From Aphanomyces cochlioides (taxonomy: Eukaryota > Oomycota > Saprolegniomycetes > Saprolegniales > Verrucalvaceae), in the NCBI GenBank assembly GCA_019828595.1, contig JAHQRK010000009.1, forward strand, positions 2,418,001 through 2,482,000: a stretch of 64,000 nucleotides of DNA. Reading direction: 5' to 3'. Below, piece after piece: positions 30,130-40,899 of the stretch. The notes beneath the pieces are model-generated. The model was not told where the DNA came from and searched no databases. It saw nothing but the letters and a program-made list of their open reading frames with translations. Position numbers and translations under genes: made by a program. Position 1 is the stretch's first letter. The number at the start of each line of letters is the position of its first letter.

Positions 30130-30964
30130 TGCTGTAAGAGCAATTGACATAAGGTAAATTGTGTTGTGGTCGTGATCGCCCGTATTATTCGCAAGTCACA
30201 AAACTAGTTGAGTAGAGCACTCAGCAGTCCTTGGCAAGTAGACCCACAACAACGACAGATAGTCGATTGCGTTTAATAATATTTCCCCGTCAAATTAATG
30301 AATGATCGTTGACAAGATATCAAGTAATTTCAGATCTACAAATATCTCACAGACTCAGTGTTAATAGGCGCACCAGTAGCTTCATGATTAGCTTTGTAGT
30401 CTAGACCTCTACAGCAACGAAATGCTGTGTTTGTTCTCTCGAGTAGAGTTATCAATGCTAATCATGTAAGCTGTCGTATAGATCAAGTCGTATGAGCCTG
30501 CAACTATGATTCAACCACCAAGAAAATGCAGGCTCCACCCTGCAAGCCTGGGTTGCATGTCAACATTTAATGAGTCGAATGAATTTTCCTCTCTCGCAAC
30601 ACTTCTACTTCCGGAAGTTAGACAAAAACGAATGACTCTGCTTTATTCTTCATGCTGTTTTTCATAGCGCCGTTCGCCTCCAAGCATTCATAACAGAGTT
30701 GTCCAGTTTGTCCAGAGTTTCTTTTCAGCTCCAGTATAATGTTAAATATTCTAGCGTGCTTTCTACTCCCAAAGGAATCATCATAATGCTTCAAGTCGTT
30801 TGTGGCATCTATCTGTCTCTCTTGTCAATCCAGACGCGAAGCAAACACAAAGAAGATAGTACAACAACTAGCCATACTAGATTTATGGTTATACAATGAT
30901 TTGTATGTGTATACTTTATTCAAGTTAAAGGGTCTGACAAACAGAAAAAGGGGTCTGGTTAACA
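30130..30964 (-). repeat. LTR-like arm, right copy (inverted)
   Basis: Inverted partner of 27490-28103: on the plus strand it starts TGCTGTAAG and ends TAACA followed by TCTCCCCC, the complement of the purine tract. It is longer because about 170 bases (near 30601-30772, starting CTACTTCCGG and ending TTTCTACTCC) have no match in the left arm. Confidence 0.7.
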
Positions 30965-32142
30965 TCTCCCCCTGATCAGCTTCCAACATCAAAAGCTCAA
31001 CTTTGTCCAAGTCACAAAATTCAGACATTTTATCCACACTATAATATGCACTGTCTTGTAAAAAAGAATAAAAATACTACCTTGTTTTAACGACATTGGA
31101 TTAGTATAACATCCTCATTTAAGAACATTGGACTGTAAAATACTCTATTAGACAATCACATCTTAAACAATAATGTTCTTATAGCAAGGTAAATGAAATT
31201 AACCCTGTATTTTAAATAGTCTCTATTTTTCCTATATTTTGAGTTATTTTGCTCGTGTACAATAAGCAACGTGGCGGTGTTCGCTCTCGTGGTCTGCGCA
31301 CCAACGCTGTTGATTACTGCATGTAGTAAACATAACAATCAAGTCGATAGATTCCATCTCATCTCGTGCTCCTCGCCCATTTTTCCTTCAGCACCACTGC
31401 AAAAAATCGATATTAATTGCCATTAAATCGCATAACATCCATTCGACTTTTCCGAGCAATTTCCGCTGTGTCCGAGGTCGTTGGGACCGTGTCAGGCCAT
31501 GTTCTCCCGTCCTCCACTCGCCATCAAATGGCTCATTCCTTCGTTGAAAATGCCACGCGGAGCACAGAGCAATCGCTCGTCTCGATCAGGAATATATCCA
31601 ATCGCATGCTCCCTTTCCGTCTTGGCAACGTATTGCAAGTTCAAGCGCAATCATCATCGTTGACGCATAATATTACGTCCTCCAATATTAAACCTACTAC
31701 GTTTTACTGTTTCACCCAATTCGTGTCAAATCAATTCCATCCTCCTACGCGTTCTCGCGACCTACAAAGCATTCCCACACGTGATCTATCATATAATCTC
31801 CCTCTAATTTCGAAAAACGATGGCGTTTTCATTGTGGTTTTCAATTTGCGCGCGCTGGTTGAAACGAGTTTTAAGTTGGCGCGCGTGGTCTTTAGTCTTG
31901 TCGCAAATGGACCAGCATTCCGAGCCAGAATACCGGATATTGTCCGGATAAAAACGGAATGATGGCCATTTTGAGCCAATCAAATGACAGTATTTCGATT
32001 TAGAGCGATTTGATTGGCTCATGTCACGGACACCAGTGATTACGACATCTGGCCACATCGTCACGAGTGTTGACGTTCTTCCAAACATGACGAATCATGC
32101 CAAGGTGGAAGATGACTCGATGTGGCCATTTCGAAATTCGCC
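30965..32142. other. Intergenic, AT-rich, upstream of HSF gene
   Basis: No gene recognised; an open plus-strand frame at 31417-31962 has no motif and is probably chance. The last 200 bases contain a CCAAT-cored palindrome and a TACCGGATATTGTCCGGATA pair. Confidence 0.55.
31973..32020. promoter_or_regulatory. CCAAT-cored palindrome upstream of HSF gene
   Basis: GAGCCAATCAAAT (31973-31985) and ATTTGATTGGCTC (32008-32020) are exact 13-bp reverse complements separated by 22 bases and lie about 120 bases before the start codon. CCAAT cores are NF-Y-type sites, so this is a candidate promoter element. Confidence 0.55.
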
Positions 32143-32916
32143 ATGAAGCACTCGATCAAATCCAAAGTCGAGGCCGCGCCTCTCTTCCTTCAGAAGATTT
32201 ACACCATGTTTGAAGACGCCCCGGCTCGTGTCGCCGGATGGGCCAACAGAGGCACGACGGTCGTGATCAAGGAACCGGAAGAGTTTGCGAAAACCATCCT
32301 CCCGCAGTATTTCAAGCACAGCAACTTTAGCAGCTTTGTGCGTCAACTCAACTTTTACGGCTTCCGCAAGTTTAAGAAGGATGACATCTTGATTCAAGAC
32401 CACGACTTGACCCGGCATTGGTGGGAGTTCCGCCATGAAAAGTTTCTTCGACATGCGCCGGAACTCATGGCACTAATTCGACGAAAGACCTACTCGGAAC
32501 CAAGCGAGAATGGAAGTGACGCGTCCTCGGATGTTGACTTGCTCAAGTCGCAAGTCAAAGCCATGCAAGCGCAATTTGACGCACTGACGACACAAATTCA
32601 GTCACTCACGACTGTTGTCAACGACTTGGTGCACTCCAAGAAGCGTGCACTGGAGGAGGAAGACTTGGAAGACGAGACTGACAAACGGATGAAAATGGAG
32701 GATGACTTACCACCCATTGCACCCGTACTTACACAGCAACACAGCCTGATGGCAGACGACATCTTGGCAGACGATGCGACACTGGATCCGGTGGCATGGC
32801 TGGACGGTCTGGACTTTTCAGCCCCAATGGTCCAACGGTGTTCAAGCGGCAACAGCAGCGGAGGTGGTCCTCTGTCCTTTCTGATTGCCCTGAAACCCCA
32901 GAAGACACTCTCCTAA
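32143..32916 (+). CDS. Heat-shock-factor-type transcription factor
   Basis: 257 residues from the ATG at 32143; the frame upstream has no ATG. Residues about 12-105 form an HSF DNA-binding domain: PLFLQKIYTMFED, then FAKTILPQYFKHSNFSSFVR, QLNFYGFRKF and WWEFRHEKFLR, the family's signature order. A predicted coiled coil follows (DLLKSQVKAMQAQFDALTTQ, then heptads to VVNDL), shorter than the classical HSF trimerisation zone, then a basic KKRALEEEDLEDETDKRMKM stretch that may be a nuclear signal, and an acidic tail. HSF-type proteins bind nGAAn arrays; oomycetes carry many paralogues. The C-terminus could instead use a 38-nt intron (GTGGTCC to CCCAG), giving a different end at about 32987. Confidence 0.9.
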   Translation: MKHSIKSKVEAAPLFLQKIYTMFEDAPARVAGWANRGTTVVIKEPEEFAKTILPQYFKHSNFSSFVRQLNFYGFRKFKKDDILIQDHDLTRHWWEFRHEKFLRHAPELMALIRRKTYSEPSENGSDASSDVDLLKSQVKAMQAQFDALTTQIQSLTTVVNDLVHSKKRALEEEDLEDETDKRMKMEDDLPPIAPVLTQQHSLMADDILADDATLDPVAWLDGLDFSAPMVQRCSSGNSSGGGPLSFLIALKPQKTLS

Positions 32917-33430
32917 GCCCCAAGTTCGACCGATGCATCACACGGTTATGCGTCCATCGATCGCTTCTTACCTTTGCTCAAGACTAAGAATATATTTGTA
33001 TTTATTGTTGTCAATACAATAATTGTGATGTTTTTATTAAAAGAAACATTTTCGAAAACACCAAGACAAAAAGAAATGCTATAAGAAATTAGATAATTAT
33101 TTAAAGAAGCATAGACAGTTCAGTTCTCCAGGCCATGCAAGAGTTTGATGAAGGTCAGTAGAGAGAAAATCTCGAAGTTGACAGACACTACTACACGCCA
33201 CCAAAGGCAAAGAAACGAAGACCAAGTTGGAAACAATTGATGACCGCATTATGCTGAATGACAGATTTAATGACTGCCAACCAGGTTAAAAGACTATTTA
33301 AGAATAAAAGAAATATAAAAAGAAATTGAAAATTGTTTGTCACAAGTTATTATGTCCATGTGAGTGTTGGAATTGCTCCAGCTTTGACAACAGCCAAGGC
33401 ACACCGACCTCGCGTTCCAAAGCATCCAAG
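32917..33430. other. Spacer before ankyrin copy A
   Basis: No gene. The part 33120-33330 is recognisably similar to 34940-35180 upstream of copy B, so the duplication that made A and B included the 5' flank. Confidence 0.6.
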
Positions 33431-34824
33431 ATGAACAGCGGTGAAGACATGAATGAGCAGCTTTATGTTGCCGCTGCTAGTGGTGATTTGGCCGCCGTAC
33501 GCTCACTTCTAAGTCTTGGGGCGTATGTCAATTGGCAAAATAATGTGCGTTTGAAACATCTCGGCAGTGCGAGCTCATCTTTTCTAGGAATGCATGACAC
33601 CATTGCATGTATCTTCAGACAAAGGTCACTTGCATGTGGTGAGGGAGTTGATTGCCCGTGGCGCTGTAGTTCATATCAACGACCAGGTATTGCACTCCAC
33701 CGAAATCTACGATTCAATGGCTTGACTGAATAGTTTTATTGTACGCCGTTGCATTTCGCAGCAAAGGGAGGCCATGCCAATGTAGTGAAAGAGTTGCTAG
33801 CCCATGGTGCTCCTGTTGACACTATTAATGAGGTAAAGAAAGCCTTGCATCTCTCGATACAGACCGCGTTTCTCCTGAAGATCGAGGTTACGCCACTACA
33901 GTTGGCCGCACGGCATAAACACTTGAGCGTGGTGAAAGAGATGATAACCCAAGGGGCTTCTGTTGATGCACCTGACTCAGTGAGCTAATTAGTCCCCTGG
34001 AGTATTCTCAAGGAGTTCTAGGAAGTTAAAACTGCATTATATTAGGCCTCTGTTGTCGGCAGAGTGGACATTGCCAAGGAGCTCTTGGCACTTGGTGCAG
34101 TCATCGACCAGAGAACGACAGTATGAGACAAATGCCAGGCTGGATAGCCCTGAAATTCCACTAGGACGAGAGGTCCCCTCTGTTTTGTGCTGCGAATTGT
34201 GGCCATTTAAGTGTGGTGAAGCTGCTACTTCAGCGTGGCGCGACTGTCGATGTGCCAGATTACGTAAGAAGTCTCATCGGGATAAGATTGCCATTGATAT
34301 GGACTAGCGGGGTTGCACGCCGCTGAACCAGGCTGCAAGGAAAGGATTTGTGGACGTCATCAAGGAATTATTAGCCTATGGGGCCGATGTCGATGGATCT
34401 AACGAGGTCAAGATGGCGCTTTCATCCTTGAGGAACTCAATTGCATTACGAATAGGAGGGAAACACTCCATTGCAATGGGCTGCCGAGAGAGGACAGGTC
34501 GAGATGGTGAAAGTACTCTTGGCTCATGGCGCAGCTGTGAACTTAACCAACGATGTAAGCGCTCTACGACTAATGAATCTTTGACTTTTCTTTGGTCTAG
34601 CAAGGCGAGACTCCACTCCATAGGGCATCAATGAAAGGTCGTTTGGCAGTCATGGATGCACTCGTCGCTGCTGGTGCGGATTCGACCTTGAAGACTTTGG
34701 TAGCTTCATCACAATGAGCTTTTATCCACACTTATTCGCGCAGCAAGGCAAGTCTGCTCGGGATGTCGGCTCCAATGACATCAAGGCATGGTTTGACAAG
34801 AGAGAAGGCCTAGTCGCCGCTTAG
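33431..34824 (+). CDS. Ankyrin-repeat protein, family copy A
   Basis: Ten exons (33431-33544, 33588-33686, 33734-33832, 33881-33979, 34046-34120, 34165-34263, 34308-34406, 34456-34554, 34601-34699, 34744-34824) give about 320 residues, all exons phase 0 and mostly 99 nt, that is one 33-residue ankyrin repeat each. The N-terminus EDMNEQLYVAAASGDLAAVR is shared by copies B and C, and the C-terminal exon (SNDIKAWFDKREGL) recurs in D and E. Exon 5 is short because its 5' part contains TAG where copy F has Trp; an acceptor ending in that same TAG bypasses it at the cost of about 8 residues. No other domain is present. Role unknown, presumably protein binding; the intron-per-repeat layout favours repeat gain and loss. 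Confidence 0.78.
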
Positions 34825-34878
34825 AATCGTCCAAAGGTTTGTTGGGATGGCAAGTTGACTTGTAAACTTGCCGATTGA

Positions 34879-34930
34879 TTTAAAGACAATTAAAGATAAT
34901 TAAAAAAATGTCAACAACATTAAAGAAAGT
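34879..34930 (+). repeat. ATTAAAGA-rich spacer motif, copy 1
   Basis: TTAAAGACAATTAAAGATAA followed by ACATTAAAGAAAG. Related runs occur in the spacers before other ankyrin copies. Confidence 0.55.
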
Positions 34931-35256
34931 TGTACGCTGGAATAGCACGGTAGACGATTCAAACTGCACGGACCATACAAGATTTTGGAGGAGGTGAACA
35001 GAGAGAGACTGCAAATGGGACATCACACGCCACTTCGAAGTCAGAAAAAAGAAGATCAAGTTGAAAACAACCGAAGATCACGATATCATGGATGACAGCA
35101 CGAGATTAAATATCAGCTGACCTGATTAAAAGAAAATTTAAGAATTAAAGAATAATAAAAAGAATTTGGATAATTGATAATCACAAATTCGAATGTCCGA
35201 ATTCCTCCAGTTGACAACAGCCGAGGCAACCTATCTCCGCATTCTGAAGCATCAAG

Positions 35257-36644
35257 ATGAGCTGCGATGAAGACATGGATGAGCAGCTTTATTATGCTGC
35301 TCAAAGTGGTGATTTTCCCGCCGTGCGGTCACTTCTAAGTCTTGGGGCGTATGTCAACTGGCAAAATGACGTGCGTTTGCAATATCTCGGCAGTGCGTGC
35401 TCATCTTTTCTAGGAATGCCTGACGCCATTGCATGTATCTTCCTTCAATGGTCACTTACATGTGGTGAAGGAATTGCTTGCTCGTGGCGAGTTCAAATCA
35501 ACGACGAGGTATTGCACTCCACACAAACCGGCGATTGAATGGTTCGATATGAGTAGTATAATTGCACGCCACTACATCTAGCAGCACAGGGAGGCCATGT
35601 CAGTGTCGTGAAAGAATTACTAGCCCATGGTGCTGCTGTTGACGCTCTCTGTGTGGTAAAGAAAGTCTTGAAGAACTCGATTCACACCGCGTTTCTCCCA
35701 AAGGCTGAGGTCACGCCATTGTATTTTGCCGTACGGCTTAAACACTTGAGCGTGGTGAAAGAGTTGATAGCCCAAGGGGCCGCTGTTGATATGCCTCACC
35801 TGGTGGGCTAATTTTTCTCCTGAGGTCTTCTCATGCAATTCTATGAGGGCAAATCTGTCCTTTATTAGGCTTGTATTCTCGGCAGAGCGGACATTGCGAA
35901 GGAGCTATTAGCACATGGTGCCTTCATCGATGAGAGTACGGAGGTACGAGACAAACGTCAGGTTGAATGGCTCAGAAATTCCGCTAGGAAGGGAATTCAC
36001 CTCTGTTTTATGCTGCGAATTGCGGTCATTTAAATGTCGTCAAGCTGCTGCTTCAGCATGGTGCGACTGTCAATGTCACAAATTACGTAAGAGCCTCATG
36101 GGATACGATTGCCATGGATATATGAACTAGAGAGGCTGTACACCGCTGAACCAGGCTGCAAGAAAGGGATTTGTGGCCGTTGTCAAGGAATTATTAGCCT
36201 ATGGGGCCAACGTCGGTGCATCGAATGAGGTCAAAGGGCGCTTTCATCCTTGAGGAACTCAATTGCATTACGAATAGGAGGGAAACACTCCATTGCATTG
36301 GGCTGCCGAGAGGGGACAGGTCGAGATGGTGAAAGTACTCTTGGCTCATGGAGCAGATGTCTACGTGGGCAACCAAGTAAGCCCAACGACTGGTTTATCG
36401 CTAACATTACTTTGGCCTAACACTGCGAAACTCCATACTACATTGCATGCATGAAAGGCCGTTCGGCTGTCACGGATCTACTCGGCATTGCTGGTCAGAA
36501 TTCCACCTTGAAGACTTTGGTAGCTTGGTCGCAATGAGCTTTTATCCTAACTTATAGTCGTAGCTAGGCAACTCTGATCGGCCCATCAGCTCTAATGACA
36601 TCAGGGCATGGCTGAAAAAGATGAACGGCCGAGCCGGTGTTTAG
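35257..36644 (+). pseudogene. Ankyrin-repeat family copy B, decaying
   Basis: Same exon plan as copy A with high similarity, but damaged: exon 2 (35414-35508) is 95 nt instead of 99 because four bases are missing near 35490, shifting the frame; the acceptor before exon 9 reads CTAA at 36417-36420 instead of CTAG; and exon 10 has lost its acceptor spacing. Exon 5 carries the same in-frame TAG (35866-35868) as copy A. The N-terminus (EDMDEQLYYAAQSGDFPAVR) and final peptide (SSNDIRAWLKK) are recognisable. A shortened product from exon 1-2 is possible. It lies about 430 bases downstream of copy A in the same direction. Confidence 0.75.
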
Positions 36645-36700
36645 AATCGTCCAAAGGTTTGTCGGGGATGGCGGTCGATGTGTCGTCGTATCTCAATTCT

Positions 36701-36754
36701 TTTAAAGACAATTAAAGAACATTAAAGAAAATTCCAAAACATTAAAGAAAATTG
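36701..36754 (+). repeat. ATTAAAGA-rich spacer motif, copy 2
   Basis: TTTAAAGACAATTAAAGAAC followed by two ATTAAAGAAAATT words, about 50 bases before the start of copy C. Confidence 0.6.
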
Positions 36755-36804
36755 TCGGCATGGATCTCGTCCAGACCGGCGTCTTGACAACTCAGGCATC
36801 CAAG

Positions 36805-37040
36805 ATGAACGCGGAAGACATGAACGAGCTGCTTTATGAGTCTGCATCCAGTGGAGATCTCGCAGGGGTACGCTGATGTCGACTGGCGAAACGAGGTACA
36901 ATCGAAAGATCTCCAAGTTGTCCTCATCATGAACCAGGAAGGCAAGACGGCATTGCACGTTGTTTCCGCCAAGGGCCATTTACATATCGTCATGAAACTC
37001 CTTTCCCATGGTGTTGCTGTGGACTTGACGAACAATGTAA
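36805..37040 (+). pseudogene. Ankyrin-repeat family copy C, truncated
   Basis: Starts with the family N-terminus (MNAEDMNELLYESASSGDL). A deletion after GVR removes most of the first repeat and shifts the frame into TGA at 36873. After a normal 43-nt intron one intact repeat remains (GKTALHVVSAKGHLHIVMKL). No further repeats follow. Confidence 0.7.
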
Positions 37041-37679
37041 TTACACCGCGGCGGCTGTACGTGGGAGGCAGGCTTGACTCGATTAACGGTAGTCATGGCC
37101 CGCAGCAGATGACACTTGAAATGGCGTCGTCCTGTTCTCCTACTTCATGATGAGGCAAAGCCGACGCGATCTTTCAATCCCACTCGATTCTGCGAGTTGA
37201 CCAAGGCGCCAAGACTTATTATAGTTGCGAATATATCCAGCATCATAAAGTTGTTCATGCATGTCTTCAATGCCCGAGCTCACGACAAATGCTCGAGCTT
37301 TCTTTTATGTTCTTAAATGATTGTGCATTTGCTGTAAATTTCTATTTCTTGCGTGATTTCTCAATTTCAGCACAATGACGCCTTGAACCGCGCCAGAAAA
37401 TATGGTGATAAGCTTCTTTAAACCGGGTCCATCCAAGCTCTACTATTACTTATCATCAATTTTAAGCATTATTCATCAGCAGTCTCTGGAAATCGTAATG
37501 CAGGGAGAATCACCTATTTTGACGTTGAATGATTGGATGAAAAAGACCAAATGGAAATGGTTTTGCATTGTGTGTTCGACGCAAGTCAAGACGCTCTTGT
37601 TTCGACAAGGACATATCAAGACAACAAAGAAAAGGCATGAATCCTTTATTACGACAAGAAACAAGGTTTAACTTCTGTG
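37041..37679. other. Junction between ankyrin remnant and transposon block
   Basis: No gene recognised. A plus-strand frame at 37402-37671 has no motif. Confidence 0.45.
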
Positions 37680-39770
37680 TTATGCATCACGTAACATCTC
37701 ATTCTCATGTAGGAGGCGACTTATTGTTGAGATTTTCATTTGCTCAAGTCGACGTGGTTTGTTCTTTCTGGTTGTTTTGATTTCGTGTTGAAGAAGTTTG
37801 ATGGCTTGATCAAAGGCCCTCTGTACGACATCGCCGTCCGAGCCAGCCCGTGGAACATCGTGTGATCTCTCCTGTAAGAGATTGACCATTTTCTTCATGA
37901 CATATTTCCATTGATAGTAAGTATTTCTGACGGTGCGACAGGAAAAATCATGAAACGATGCTTGGCAAAGAGGAGACCAGCGTTGCGACGCGTTGCCACA
38001 CCACCAAAGATGCCATGCAGCACAGACACCAACACTTGGAAAGACGAATGACTCAGGAAGATGATGAAAACGACCCCGCCAACTGAAAGCTTCATACGTT
38101 GTTGAGCTAGAGCTGTTGAGTGACGTTGGTTCCAGGCTAGTTGTAGGGTGTAAACAGTTTAATGCACGTGCTAGTGTTGATTCAAGTACTTCCTTTGTAA
38201 TGTTGCCAGCCATAACGCCTTTCTCTTCAAGCAGTTTAGAAATTCCATCAAGTACAATTTGAGACAAGGCTTCAATTGAGTTGAATTTTTTTTGAATTTC
38301 ACCATAAAGATGAACGTGTGGTGGTATTCCAGAAGGCTTCATTGGAGACTTCTCCATGTCATTAAGAAGACATGAGCGGACCATAACAAGCATCCGAGGA
38401 TCTCGAAACAGTGGAGTTGAGAGCAAGGCATGTGTACTAGGCAAATTGGAAGAAAGCTAAACGGAGTGGTGAACAAGTGAGGCAAGCAAGCTTTCAAGCA
38501 CAGGGACAAGTGATACATGAACAAACAGGTTGGGTAACATGAGAGCTAAGGCATTCTGGACGGAGGTGGATGGCGTAAATTGTGGAGGGAGAACAGCAAA
38601 CTCAGGTGAGTCTAGTGGTAGGCCTGCAACGACACGACCACAAAATTGGTCTCCAGCACTTTCATATCGAAAGTAGCGCTCCAGAACATTGCCTAAAGCC
38701 CACCCGCAACGCAAGCACACACTTACAATTGTTGGACCTGCTGTGGACCCTGAGCATGCAAAGGTCGCTACACCTTTTCGAATGGAGTGGGTTCCAATTT
38801 CTTTCTTGGAAGGACGCATATGTGAGTCATTAGAAGAAGAAATAAGCAACTTATCCAGCGATTTGCCGAATCTTTCGCGTTGGTTTGATCCTGGGAACAG
38901 CGCACCAACACCAAGTTCTGGATGACATGCCAAATAGACTCCAATGGCTAGAAAAAGACAAGTATGAGGACACATGGGATTTGCATAGCAATGTCGGGGA
39001 TCTTTCAAGTTTAGACCTAAGAAGTACAATTAATAAACTATAGTTATGATGCATATGCTACCATCTTGTTGTGTTTTCGTCTTGAAGAAGCATATTCATT
39101 TTCAAGCAAAATATGATTCAAATGAATTGTTTCTGTTGACTTGGAGCGACACATTAGATTCCACGTAAGGATTAAAAAAAGGTGCGTGAAGCCACCATCT
39201 TTCAGGAGCAAGGACTTTTCGCAAAGGTTTGAGTAAAGAGCATAATGAAGGGGTTTCTTTCCCCTGACAATTTTTTCACCAATTTGCAGCTTCTCAGCAT
39301 GCATTTTTTTAATGCCTAATAAATATAAATTTTTGATGATTACGACTTCTACCTGAGAGGATTTCTTTGAGATCTTCGCTGTAATCGTCTGGAATCGGCA
39401 TCCTCATGTCTTTGTAGTGTGATTTGATGGAACTTCTATATTTTGACAGCGTATTTGGCTCCAAATCTTTTGACTGCATTGTGTGAATTATGAATTGTTT
39501 GAAATGCTCGTAAGTAAAGACTGTGAGGTCAATGATCTCGCCGCCGTTATCATTCACTGTGAGTAGATGAGTCATATTTGTTTCCTATGCGTGGTTTATG
39601 GCCCCAGTAGCATTAAATTACATACCTTTATCCATTTTACAATCTGTCTGAGACCCGATATGTATCCTTTTCTCGTGCTATCGGAGATCCGCTTGGCTCG
39701 CGCGCGTTGGATCGTGAAATCCTCGACTGGCGTGACAAACTTGGAAATGACTAACGTGTTCTTTGCACCT
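37680..39770 (-). pseudogene. Crypton-type tyrosine recombinase
   Basis: Read on the minus strand. The N-terminal SAM-like part (DSTRKGYISGLRQIVKWIK, about 39640-39710) joins across a 42-nt GT-AG intron to THLLTVNDNGGE, then the core-binding part NTLSKYRSSIKSHYK. After a 37-nt intron the catalytic domain has the box I Arg in NLMCRSKSTETIHLNHI, then HSIRKGVATF (H-x-x-R) and the nucleophile Tyr in ERYFRYESAGDQ. A single TAG near 38457 interrupts the frame, which then continues in register into a C-terminal region (AAWHLWWCGNASQRW, then PLCQ, then VMKKMVNLLQE) that resembles the GCR1_C-like domain of Cryptons. Stramenopiles carry the CryptonS group. The stop and one unclear junction near 39040 suggest it is dead. 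Confidence 0.75.
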
Positions 39771-40544
39771 GAATTTCAACCAATGAGAGTTTACTACATT
39801 TGAGTGGTGCACAGAACCGCACGATTTCCGTTTCCCTATTGTATTCCTTGTATTGAATACAAAAATTTAAATGTATTGACGATAGATCTACACGGGAAAT
39901 GGAAATCGTGATGCCACCAGCATTACTCTTGTCAAATATAATACATATGAGCATTACTTTTTATGGTTTATCGTTGTGACGAGCAAAATCCAATGCGTTG
40001 TCGCTTTTAACCCACTATTTCATCCAGGATTTGTAAAATCGTACATGTTGAGAAGTTATTGAGCATTTTACTCAGTCAAAACAGCCGTATCTTGCGTCAC
40101 ACACTCCTCGCGGCTTCCTTAAGAGTAATTTGAATCATCTCGTCTGTCTGCATGAGCGGACAAGCGTGGACAAAGGAGAATGATCGATGATGGTGTCTCG
40201 ACATCGTCGTTTATAATTGACCAATCAAATCAATTTATAATCTATTTTTGTCCAATCAGATGCGTGATCGATTGGCGGCGCGATTCAACTGGCGTGATTC
40301 GATTTCGCAGGAAGTGGAAATTTGTACCAAATTTCTATGTCTTTTAATCAGTCAAGGTTGAGATTCAGCTTGTCATCTCTACAAAAATACACACACACTA
40401 TATTTTATCACTCTGTTGCATGTTCTAACACTTTGAGAAGCGACAGTGATCGAGCCTTGCTCATCTCTGGCTCATTTCAAAGTTTCCGGTAGGAAGTGAC
40501 TGACACAGCAGTATGACAACAATTGTAATGTTGAAGTTTCTTTT
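39771..40544. other. AT-rich intergenic region
   Basis: No gene. Several CCAATCA words occur (40215, 40250). Confidence 0.55.
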
Positions 40545-40899
40545 GGCGGGTCTGGATGCCACCAAAAATGGCTTAAAAATGCCAAAAAATGCCATAATTC
40601 GAAATATGCCATAATTTTCAATTTTGACTGTCTGGATGCCACCTTCTCAAAGAATTTTTTGTCACAATTTTCTGGAGTTTTGGCCAAATTATGCCATAAA
40701 AGAAATGGATCAAATTGGTCTATTTTTTTATGACATATTTTCATCATGAACGGCCGGCCACAAGTTGTGCCATCCAGACAAATAACAATTTCTCCAACTA
40801 TTCCATTTTAAATTGTGAATTTGGAACTTGGGAAAATTTTTGCAAAATGTCATTTCAGTTTTATGGAATAAAAAAATTGATGGGCATCCAGACCAGCCC
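40545..40899. mobile_element. MITE with nested inverted GTCTGGATG motifs
   Basis: The ends GGCGGGTCTGGATGCC and GGCATCCAGACCAGCCC are inverted repeats. A second inner pair of the same word sits at about 40629 (plus) and 40768 (minus), so the 355-bp element folds into two nested arms. It is non-coding. No clear target duplication was seen. Confidence 0.6.

Noticed and set aside
31417..31962. A 181-codon plus-strand frame before the HSF gene
   Set aside because: No motif, no codon pattern like neighbouring genes, and it overlaps the putative promoter region.
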